In this document: positions 9,674 to 16,521 of the stretch, piece by piece | Numbering within the stretch: position 1 is the stretch's first letter | How the letters are laid out: each line of letters begins with the position of its first letter | Assembly (NCBI GenBank): GCA_004151065.3 | Contig: NWUY0300021454.1 | Location: forward strand, 25,120 to 41,640 | Reading direction: 5' to 3' | DNA length: 16,521 bases | Origin: Larix sibirica | Taxonomy: Eukaryota > Streptophyta > Pinopsida > Pinales > Pinaceae | Notes under the pieces: model-generated | Told to the model about the DNA's origin: nothing | Databases searched by the model: none | Seen by the model: only the letters and a program-made list of their open reading frames with translations | Translations under genes and position numbers: made by a program

Positions 9674-10586
9674 TCTGAGTCGAGTTCGGGCTCGGAATGG
9701 GATTCGGCTGAGGACATTCAAGCTTGGACATCAGATAGCAATTCGGCGTCGGACGGTGAAGGCGTGAGTCCTATTCAATCTCTGAACCAACCGCAGGGGA
9801 TCATTCATTCTGATGTGAATCCTGATTCCATTATTGGTAAGCTTACCGGTCTCGACCCAACTTTTTCTGTTACTTTTTCAATGGAAGATAAACATTTCCT
9901 GTCTGGTCTGGATGTTAAGGGTGCTCGTATTGGGGAAGGAATTATTGGGGGACCCCATCCTTTTATTTGGGTATACAATCCTCGGATGGACCTCCATCTA
10001 ATATACTTGAACCTCCAGCTCCCTCTATTTCGTTCTTGGTTACGAGCCACTGTGTCGAGATTGAGCATGACCACTCTCCTTCTGTTCCCTTGTCGAGGTC
10101 ATTGGGTTACGCGGCGCATGTCATTCCTTCCCCTTCTGTTATCCTACCTTCCTTCGATTTTCCACCTCTCGGTGATCCTAGGGTGGCTATTCATTCTACT
10201 GAGAACATTTCTTCATAGTTGTCTACTTTGAGGGATGGGGAGGTGGAGGTGGTCCCCCATCCTAGTTTGGAGAATCCATCCTTCGCCGAGGTTGTCAAAG
10301 TGAAGTCCTTACTTACTTGTTATATAGAAAATTATCCCATTGATGGAGGATTACTTGACCTGGATATTAAATAATCGATCCCTGGGGGGTCATTGTCGAT
10401 CAAGGGTGTTTGAAAGGGGGGAATTTCCCAATTCTCGTCGATTAAAACCAGCAATGTTAGAAAAGGGCATTCTCCGACTCCTGTTATTCAATAATCTGCT
10501 GGCAATGCGACTACTACTTCCTCCAATGTTTCATTGGACTCCAAAAAGGTGCTTAGAGGCATGAAAGCCTTGGCCAAGGTTCATAG

Positions 10587-10590
10587 ATGA
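10587..10590 (+). promoter_or_regulatory. ATGA overlap of ORF1 stop and ORF2 start
   Basis: The ORF2 ATG (10587-10589) overlaps the ORF1 TGA (10588-10590). The APE domain begins within ten codons of this ATG, which supports it as the true start. Such stop/start overlaps can couple translation of the second ORF to termination of the first, and some LINEs of other lineages use this. That it did so here is an inference. Confidence 0.7.
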
Positions 10591-11300
10591 TTATTCTCTC
10601 TCTCAACATTAGAGGGATTGGGGGCCCTCAGACAAAATTGGCCCTCAAAGGTTTATTGGACTATATGTATCTGGATATGGTGTTCTTACAAGAAACCATG
10701 GTTTTTGCGGTTAAGGCTAGGGCATTCTTTCAAAGCATTCGTCGTGACTGGGTCATCTGCTCGACGGATGTTGTTGGCTTATAGGGTGGCTTACTGTTAG
10801 CTTGGAACCCTAAAATATTTCAACTTAGGTCCTTTTGCAACAAGCTGAGTATACTTCTGGAAGGGCATGTGCAGGGTTTCAATGGTATGGTCAATCTTAT
10901 TAATATTTATGGATCATATTTGGAGCGGAAGAGTTTCTGGGACTCAGCTGAAGATGAGGGGCTACTGGCCCATGAAAACCTTATGATGGCTGGTGATTTC
11001 AATTTAACATTATCTTCTTCGGAATCTTGGGGGAAATCTACTAAAGGGGATAATTTATGTTCCTATTTCTTTGATTATTTTGCAGAACTTGGTCTAAATG
11101 ATATTTTGCCTATACCTCTGGGTTCGATGTGGTGTAACGGTAGAAAGGATGATGCGTAGATTTCTAAGAGACTGGACAGATTTTTGTTGGATAACAATTT
11201 ACTGCAGGGTGTGCACAAATATAGATCATGGACCATTCACTCGACCATATCGGACCACCTGCCTATCCTATTGGAGTTGAAATTTTACGGGGTCAAGATT
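10587..11300 (+). pseudogene. APE-type endonuclease domain of ORF2
   Basis: This domain would nick one target strand and so prime reverse transcription. Motifs in order: LNIRG (Asn at 10605-10607), LQET (catalytic metal-binding Glu at 10692-10694), IYGSY (about 10911-10925), AGDFNLTL (Asp at 10995-10997, Asn at 11001-11003), RLDRFL (about 11169-11186) and SDHLPI (Asp 11253-11255, His 11256-11258). All key catalytic residues of the AP-endonuclease family that I can locate are present. Stops at 10782 and 11157 are the only breaks. The order and spacing match L1-type endonucleases. Confidence 0.88.
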
Positions 11301-11905
11301 CCTTACCCATTTAAATTTAATCATACACTACTTCAGATTGATGAATTCAAAGCCTTTGTTCGGACTGAATGGGCTGCTTACATTGTGTAGGGTATTTCTT
11401 CTCCATCCGAGCGACTGTCCTATAAACTCAAACTATTAAAAAATGGTGTTAAAAATTGGGTGAAGCAACATAAGCTGGTGGAGCAATAGGATATCATCGA
11501 TATTAATTCCCAGATTATTTCTCTTAATAAGACTCATCAGGGTGGTCCATTATTGGTGAATGATCGAAATACCTTGGTGATTTTGGAAGGCCGACGTCAA
11601 AAGATAATCAATAGGGTGGAAGCTGAGTGGCGCTTGAAGAGTCGGGATTTGTGGGTCTCCTTGGGAGATAATAACACAATTTTTTTTCATAAATAAGCTA
11701 ATACTCGTCGTATTGTCAATTCAATCTGGTCACTGCATGACAACTCAGGGGTTATCATTTCTTCACTACCACATTTACAAGTGACCGCTACCCTACACTT
11801 TCAGGATTATTATTGTGACCCTGGTACATCAGTGATGGTGGAACAAATCAGAGTCATAAAAGATTATCCACGTCTATTTACAGAGCAGGAGGGTAATGAC
11901 ATCTT

Positions 11906-13080
11906 TATCCGGTTACTTTGAAGGAGATCCATGTTGTACTTAAAGGTTTTGCGAAAGATAAAAGTCCGGGTCCAGATGGCTTGACCTCAGAACTCTTCCT
12001 GGAATTCTTTGATATTATGGGGTAGGAGATTCTGGATATGGTGGAGGATTTGCGTATACGGGGGGAAGTATCGGGTGCTCTCAATGCTACCTTTCTGGCA
12101 CTGATACCTAAGGTTTTGAATCCCTCTACCTTCATGGATTTTCGTCTGATCTCACTTTGAAAACTGGCCTACAAAATAATTTCAAAAATCATAGCCTGTA
12201 GGATCAAGCCGATTCTATCTAAGGGTTTATCTATCGAACAGTATGGGTTTTTGGACGACCGTCAGATTCTTGATGCAATTGGGGTGGCCCAGGAGGCGAT
12301 GCATAGTATCAAATCCAAAAATCGTCAGGCTATTATTCTTAAACTTGACCTCATGAGAGCATATGATAACGTGAATTGGAATTATTTGAGACTTGCTCTA
12401 GTTCAGATTGGGATTCCCTGGGGTGCCATTAAATGGATTATGGCATGTATAAAGTCAGTTAATTATTCTATACTCATCAATGGTTTTCCTACCAATTTTG
12501 TGACATGTTCTCGGGGTCTTTGTCAAGGCTGTCCCTTGTCACCACTTCTCTTTTTGATCGTGATTAAGGGCCTCAGCAGACAGCTTCTAATAGCAAAGGA
12601 GAAATCATTGATTTCTGGTATCCAGGTATTGCCACAATACTCTATCACCCATCAATTTTTTGTTGATGATGTGATGTTATTTGGGCTTCCAGATATTTGG
12701 TCTTGGGTCCATATCTGATCTATACTCCAACTTTTTTGTATTACATCGGGTATGCACATTAACGATGGAAAATCCAAATTACTACAAAATAATTTGGACA
12801 GTGAGGTTCTCTTGGAGTTCACCAATCTCATTCCCTTCACTACTACATAAATTACTGTTAGTACTTATTATCTGGGTTATTTTCTTAAACCATTTGGTTA
12901 TAGGGTCGTTGATTGGAAATGGCTTGTTACTAAATTCGAAAGGCGTATTCTCCATTGGCAATGGTGCTGGCTGTCAAGTGGGGGTAGACTTACACTGGTC
13001 AAGTCGGTGCTACAAAATTTGGGGGTCTATTAGGTCTCTCTCTGTAAGATCCCCTGTACTATTTTATCATGCATCTGACA
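11906..13080 (+). pseudogene. reverse transcriptase domain of ORF2
   Basis: The non-LTR reverse transcriptase that would copy the element RNA from the nicked target. Motifs in order: KSPGPDGLTSELF (from 11960), QYGFLDDRQILDAI (about 12239-12280), LDLMRAYDNVNW with the catalytic Asp at 12347-12349 (the family usually has LDLEKAYD, so one acidic residue is Met), GLCQGCPLSPLLF (usually RQGCPLSP, Arg to Cys here), and FVDDVMLF with the two catalytic Asp at 12665-12670. The thumb-like MHINDGKSK and GGRLTLVKSVL follow. The open piece 12251-12718 carries the palm motifs. Stops at 12023, 12158, 12716, 12848, 13031 and 13076 break it. The three catalytic aspartates are retained. Confidence 0.9.
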
Positions 13081-13081
13081 G

Positions 13082-13960
13082 TTGATCCATCGGTTCATCT
13101 CGGTTGGGAATGGATCCCATAAGATTCATCTAGTGGAATGGTCTACTCTTGCCAGGCCTTTTGCACAGGGCGGTTGGGACATAAAAAACATCTATACTTT
13201 CTCTACTGCACTTTTGGCAAAGAGTCTTTGGCGGGCCTTATCGACGGACTGTATATGGGGCAACATTTTAAAGGACAAATATTTTGGGCGTCTGACTACT
13301 ATACAGTGGATTAGATCTCGCAGGAAATCCTCCAAACGTATCTCTAACATCTGGGCTGGGTTACTTCTTGGATTTCTTGTATTGGCCGAATGGCTGGCTT
13401 GGTCTCCAGGTAATGGCAGACACATTATTATTGGTGAAGACCCTATTGCGGGTGGTCCGAAGCCCTATAAATTGTCAGTTGAACTACTCTTCCACCTTAG
13501 GGGATGGGGCTACTATTTTCTCCATCATATCCTGATAAATAATGATCCGAACAAGTTATTCCATGTCTGGCTCAATGCTGCTCAATTAGGCCTATCAGGT
13601 GGGTTGGAAATGGAATGGGATGCTTACATTTTAGACCCGTACCGGGCCAATGTCAGAATCGATGCAGAAGATGATCGACTTCTGTGGTCTTGGAACACTA
13701 AAGATGGATCCATTACAACCTGTCAGGCATATGACGCTATCAGCTCAAATTCGACTTGGTCAAATGTATGGTGGCATCGAGCTGTTTGGCATTGGCCTTT
13801 GCCATTAAAGGTAAAAAAAATTATTTGGTTACTTCTGGCTAGGAAGATTCTCATCTAGGGCAATCTCCAGAAGCGCAGCTTCACTGGCCCTTCGATTTGT
13901 ACTCTTTGCCATCATGCTACTGAAACTTTTCTTCATCTATTTGTCACCTGCCCATTCTCT
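13082..13960 (+). pseudogene. ORF2 linker and zf-RVT-like Cys/His region
   Basis: Open without a stop from 13082 to 13855, this part shows the conserved LINE sequence VEWSTLARPFAQGGWDIKN soon after the RT and the tryptophan-rich WWHRAVWHWPLPLKVKK. After a TAG at 13856 comes a Cys/His cluster, C-T-L-C (13898-13909) then E-T-F-L-H-L-F and a Cys at 13949-13951, matching the zf-RVT pattern found after plant LINE reverse transcriptases. It is thought to bind nucleic acid. The longest open frame of the element is here, which suggests chance or slower loss rather than selection. Confidence 0.78.
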
Positions 13961-14160
13961 GTCAGGGTATAGTCCTTCATTGGCAATCCTTTTATATATT
14001 TACCATCTGATTCTGTTTTCACAATGCAAGACTAGTTTAAAAACTTGTTTTTACAGAATCACCAGCTGGGGGTTTTAGCATGCTTAACATGGGAAATTTG
14101 GAAATCCCGGAATCGTTGAATCTTTGAGAATACAAGCTCGGACCTAGCAGGGTGGCGGCA

Positions 14161-14722
14161 ATGATACTTTCACTTTCTACTGATTATGCCTATCTGATTT
14201 CGATGGATGGCTCATTGGTAGATCGTTCTCTTTGGCCATCTACTCTTCTACGTTCTGGTAATCGGGCCCAATTTGACGGTGCTACTATGACTTCTACGGG
14301 ATGTTGTGGTGCTGGTGCATAACTAGAATGTGCTAATGGTGATCTGATCAGTCTTTGGATGTGTGGCGGTCGGGGTACCAATATTAAAGGCGAACTACTG
14401 GGGTTATGGTTGGTCTTTTATTTTGTTTCTCAGGCTGTTTTTTTTGGAGCAAGTAGCTGGAGACTCCATGATTGTTGTGCAATGGACAAATGAACAGGCT
14501 AATATCAACGCCCTTGCACTTACTTCATGGATGGATCTAACTCGACATTATTTGAGTCTCAGTCCACATACATCTATTATCCATTTTTACCATGAGCACA
14601 ACGTCACTGTTGATGGACTCTCTGGACGGGGCCTTGAGGCTGTGGAGGGCCGTATCTATTATGAGATTGTGCAGGGTTCTGCTGGACCTACCTTCGGCTT
14701 TTGGAACCTTTTCCCTCATTAG
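14161..14722 (+). pseudogene. C-terminal RNase H domain of ORF2
   Basis: A type I RNase H fold that would degrade template RNA after copying. The first half reads AQFDGATMTSTG (Asp at 14275-14277), a TAA around 14326, then GTNIKGELLGLW (Glu at 14392-14394). The reading changes frame at a T8 run (14438-14445). The second half has VAGDSMIVVQW (Asp at 14462-14464) and EHNVTVDGLS (Asp at 14612-14614). All four acidic catalytic positions are thus still visible across two frames. The domain follows the zf-RVT-like region, as in plant L1 lineages known to have gained an RNase H. It differs in sequence from the RNase H remnant at 2292-2959. Confidence 0.82.
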
Positions 14723-15134
14723 TTTTCGGGGGTGTTCTTTTTGTTCCTTTCGGCTCTATTTTTTATACTGTTTCTCCCTATTTTATATATATTACAGCTG
14801 TAATTAGTGACATTTTTATGTTGTCTGTTGTTTATATTATTATTTTGTTTTCTGGGTTGGATATGGACCTTAATCTATCAACGATTATCTATCCTTGGCA
14901 TCCAGACTGTCTCGATTTAGGCTCACTATTTCTTGGTTTGATCAGATTGATTGTTTTGGTTCATATTTTACTGGGCTGCTAGGCATACTTTCTTGTGGCT
15001 CCTTTAAGTGGTATGTCATGCTGTGTTTGGATCTCCCTATAACCGTATTTATACTTTAAATAAAGTATAGTGTTTTTTCTATTGAAATAAAAAGTGTCAG
15101 TCCTCTTCCAATGAAAATAAAAATGTTTTTGACC
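14723..15134 (+). other. LINE 3' UTR with polyadenylation signals
   Basis: This T-rich non-coding tail runs from the ORF2 stop to the A-run. AATAAA occurs at 15059-15064, 15087-15092 and 15117-15122. The first sits in a perfect inverted repeat, ATACTTTA and TAAAGTAT around AA (15051-15068). Small open stretches here (to 14982) have no support. Confidence 0.75.
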
Positions 15135-15142
15135 AAAAAAAA
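15135..15142 (+). other. A8 tail of LINE
   Basis: Eight As after TTTTTGACC mark the 3' end of the integrated copy, where target-primed reverse transcription began. The tail is short, as in many plant LINEs. Confidence 0.75.
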
Positions 15143-15508
15143 TTGCATGCCTTCGGTCGTAAATATGCTTTCCTAATGGGAAAACTTGATTGGTTTTGAA
15201 AGGTTTGGTTGTCGCATAACCTTTTTAAGTTTGACATAAAATATATGTGATGTGACGTGCGTGGTTGTAATATTCAAATCAATGCTTTTGTACTTACTCG
15301 TGTTTTCTTCATGTTAGTGCCTTTGTCAATCTTCCATGGGACCACCAGCTCTAGAGAATCCGAGAAACATTGGACGCAGCTTTACTGCTTATCGGATCCA
15401 CCACATGTGAAACCAAAGGATATAAAAATGAATTGATGGATAATTAATGGATCTCTGCCAAGTGCCAACCTCACCTGCTCCTCCAGTGTGCTGGTACTGC
15501 ATCTCCTC
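15143..15508. other. 3' flank of the LINE, no gene seen
   Basis: AT-rich, with no coding or repeat feature supported except the weak exon-like stretch beginning at 15475 on the minus strand. Confidence 0.4.
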
Positions 15509-15607
15509 ATACGACTTGACATTGACATTTGACATTATTCCCAGCATCAACGCATAGACTCCGCACATTATTCCCTGTAACTCTGCTACGTGGCCAAAAC
15601 CCCTGTT
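15475..15607 (-). other. weak exon-like stretch
   Basis: The minus-strand open reading 15389-15652 contains a GC-richer core (15475-15607). It is bounded by a plausible acceptor (a pyrimidine/G mix ending CAG, just 5' at 15608) and a good donor (CAG then GTGAGG at 15469-15474). The core encodes residues such as GFGHVAELQG and KSYEEMQYQHTG, which I do not recognise. A degenerate copy of part of it lies at 15829-15868, which points to a repeat rather than a gene. Treat as unproven. Confidence 0.15.
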
Positions 15608-15868
15608 CTGCGCACATGAAACTTTGCAAAGCGGAGACATTTTAAATTCCAACTCAGTAAAAATTTAAATTTTAAACATTTGGAATAATTTTATTGGATA
15701 TAAAAATAGTTGTCCGTCTTTGCAGGACAATTATCAACTTTTATCCATATTTTCTGTCAGCAAAATAGGCTCGGCCACCTTGTTTTAAACCAATGCCCTC
15801 ATAATTACCATTGACATTATTCCCATGCGACTTGACATTAACATTATTCCCACCATCAACGCATAGAA
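15509..15868 (+). repeat. dispersed direct repeat, about 40 bp
   Basis: CGACTTGACATT...ATTATTCCCA(G/C)CATCAACGCATAG occurs at about 15512-15557 and 15829-15866. A third partial copy, CCATTGACATTATTCCCA, lies at about 15809-15826. The spacing is about 310 bases and no terminal structure was found. It may be part of a decayed larger repeat. Confidence 0.8.
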
Positions 15869-15960
15869 AGTTTGTCTTTGAGATTAAATGCACCTATAGG
15901 AAAAGTGTAGAATTGGGAAAATTTAGTCATTTGGAAGGGTTGTAACTTTTAGGTATGAGC

Positions 15961-16059
15961 TTAGAATTGAGCATGGTTGTAGTAATTAGGAATATGATCT
16001 ATATGAGAAAAAATGTTTAGAATTGAGCATGGTTATAGTAGTTAGGAATATGATCTATT
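15961..16059 (+). repeat. 56-bp-period tandem duplication
   Basis: TTAGAATTGAGCATGGTT begins copies at 15961 and 16017. Each continues through AATATGATCTAT with two substitutions, separated by a 13-base AT/purine spacer (16004-16016). Confidence 0.88.
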
Positions 16060-16072
16060 TATTTATGTATTT

Positions 16073-16304
16073 ATGTCTTGGTACTGTGATACTTTGCCTC
16101 TTGGAGGTCTGATAGCATTTGGTTATGCTGTTGGTGGATTTTGTTTGTTCCATGGTGGCATCCTATCAGATATTTGGTTGGATATTGGTATGGATCCTGT
16201 AGGTTGTGATGTTATTTGGGGCACATGCGTCCGCATGTTTTTTACTCATGCCTTGATGGTATGATGACCAAATGTATTATTCCTATTTACTATTTCGCAA
16301 TATT
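16073..16304 (+). other. short open stretch, no function recognised
   Basis: The plus strand is open for 63 codons (16073-16264), with a glycine- and aromatic-rich translation. No family motif, start context or conservation signal supports it, and it begins inside a repeat flank. It is not called as a gene. Confidence 0.15.
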
Positions 16305-16357
16305 AATAGTAAGTTATATTTTTCTGTGAANAATAGTAAGATATATTTATGTGTGAA
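16305..16357 (+). repeat. 26-bp tandem duplication split by an N
   Basis: AATAGTAAGTTATATTTT and AATAGTAAGATATATTTA start two 26-base copies (16305-16330 and 16332-16357), both ending GTGAA, with the only ambiguous base of the window (16331) between them. Confidence 0.8.
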
Positions 16358-16361
16358 AAAA

Positions 16362-16378
16362 AAACCCTAAAACCCTAA
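16362..16378 (+). repeat. paired telo-box motifs
   Basis: Two overlapping AAACCCTAA words (16362-16370 and 16370-16378) follow an A-run. The motif is the Arabidopsis-type telomere unit and is also a common promoter element in plants. With two units only, it is not a telomere. Confidence 0.6.
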
Positions 16379-16521
16379 TCATATTACCATGTGTTAAATT
16401 TCAAGGGTATTTATCAGTTTTAATGTTATTTAATCAGTATCATTAATTTTAAATATTGATGTTTATTTAATTTTTAAATAATCATTTTAACAAGTATATA
16501 TATATAGTAATGACGATTTAT
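16379..16521. other. AT-rich end of window
   Basis: Strongly AT-rich with a TA dinucleotide run at about 16495-16506. Nothing else was identified. Confidence 0.4.

Larger units (their letters stand above)
8705..10590 (+). pseudogene. LINE ORF1 (gag-like RNA-binding protein), broken
   Basis: ORF1 proteins bind the element RNA and form the transposition particle. The first ATG at 8705 opens a frame ending at 9014-9016. The reading continues after a shift (about 9016-9330) with VGKFSYG and a segment of the DUF4283 type, then returns to the first frame (about 9335) with LPSLPMELWHKEAF, PFRCSKCKAIGHLWRDC, and a Ser/acidic linker. The CCHC zinc knuckle (C-x2-C-x4-H-x4-C) spans 9632-9673. A further shift near 9967 carries the reading through FAEVVKVKS to a terminal TGA at 10588-10590. 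So there are at least three frame changes, plus stops at about 9014, 9467, 9518, 10216, 10372, 10411 and 10489. Only one knuckle is visible. The call rests on the knuckle, the DUF4283-like block and the position upstream of ORF2. Confidence 0.8.
10587..14722 (+). pseudogene. LINE ORF2 polyprotein, broken
   Basis: The enzymatic ORF of the element. The reading runs in one frame from 10587 to about 11900, then shifts by one base-equivalent to another frame that holds from about 11906 to about 14160. It shifts again into a third frame, and returns at the T8 run (14438-14445) for the last part ending at 14720-14722. In-frame stops seen: TAG 10782, TAG 11157, TAG 11388, TAG 11487, TAA 11694, TAG 12023, TGA 12158, TGA 12716, TAA 12848, TAG 13031, TGA 13076, TAG 13856, with more in the zinc-region part. 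Domain order is endonuclease, RT, Cys/His region, RNase H, with about 1,380 codon positions, normal for plant LINEs that have RNase H. Codon 1 directly precedes the endonuclease LNIRG motif. Confidence 0.9.
8223..15142 (+). mobile_element. near full-length LINE (plant L1-type), inactive
   Basis: A non-LTR retrotransposon with the standard two-ORF layout on one strand: 5' UTR, ORF1 (gag-like, CCHC knuckle), ORF2 (endonuclease, RT, Cys/His region, RNase H), 3' UTR with AATAAA signals, and an A8 tail at 15135-15142. The length of about 6.9 kb is that of complete plant LINEs. No LTRs bound it. The 3' end is set by the tail. The 5' end is placed by composition change and distance to ORF1 and could be off by tens of bases. 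I could not find a convincing target-site duplication. Numerous stops and frameshifts show it is long dead. It would once have moved by target-primed reverse transcription. Confidence 0.9.

Noticed and set aside
9805-10074. Minus-strand 89-codon open stretch
   Set aside because: It is antisense to LINE ORF1, which is supported by the zinc knuckle. The same applies to minus-strand stretches at 11905-12135, 12652-12840, 13192-13425 and 14190-14381.
15143-15170. Target-site duplication for the LINE (TTGCATGCC after the A-tail)
   Set aside because: The closest word near the 5' end (TTTGCATG at about 8306) lies inside the element and does not flank it.
16362-16378. Telomere or interstitial telomeric array
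   Set aside because: Only two overlapping units, in an AT-rich A-run context.
1-16521. A previously undescribed biological system or operon-like set
   Set aside because: All recognisable coding sequence belongs to decayed copia and LINE retrotransposons. Nothing else shows linked, conserved genes.

Overview
This is a plant nuclear, intergenic, repeat-rich window with no intact gene. The diagnosis rests on decayed retrotransposon coding sequence of plant type, long AT-rich spacers, telo-box motifs (AAACCCTAA), simple repeats and no convincing exon/intron gene. The slow, substitution-dominated decay and the style of the copia and LINE remnants would suit a large gymnosperm genome. That placement is an inference and is weakly held.

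Layout. 1-1450: AT-rich spacer with microsatellites. 1450-2116 (-): a Ty1/copia integrase remnant, abutted at 2117 by LINE-derived material. That material is a possible minus-strand LINE 3' tail (2117-2291) head-to-head with a plus-strand LINE RNase H remnant and its likely 3' UTR (2292-3298). 3299-4950: AT-rich, nothing recognisable. 4951-5383: a cluster of three different tandem duplications (21, 44 and 130 bp). 5539-6247 (+): the 3' end of another copia element (RNase H C-terminus, polypurine tract, likely 3' LTR). 6248-7597: AT-rich, with a diverged 122-bp duplication. 7598-7804: a 43/47-bp minisatellite.

8223-15142 (+): the main feature, a nearly full-length but dead LINE (plant L1-type non-LTR retrotransposon) of about 6.9 kb. 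It has a 5' UTR; ORF1 (DUF4283-like RNA-binding region, one CCHC zinc knuckle, Ser/acidic linker); and ORF2 (APE-type endonuclease, reverse transcriptase, zf-RVT-like Cys/His region, C-terminal RNase H). A 3' UTR with three AATAAA hexamers and an A8 tail closes it. In the living ancestor ORF1 would bind the RNA, and ORF2 would nick DNA, copy the RNA at the nick and degrade the template RNA. Here more than a dozen in-frame stops and several frameshifts rule out activity.

15143-16521: AT-rich flank with short direct repeats, one weak exon-like minus-strand stretch, paired telo-boxes and one ambiguous base (N at 16331).

I found no new biological system. The most informative points are the ATGA overlap joining ORF1 and ORF2, the RNase H domain on the LINE, the pattern of decay, and the nested or head-to-head insertions at 1450-3298.
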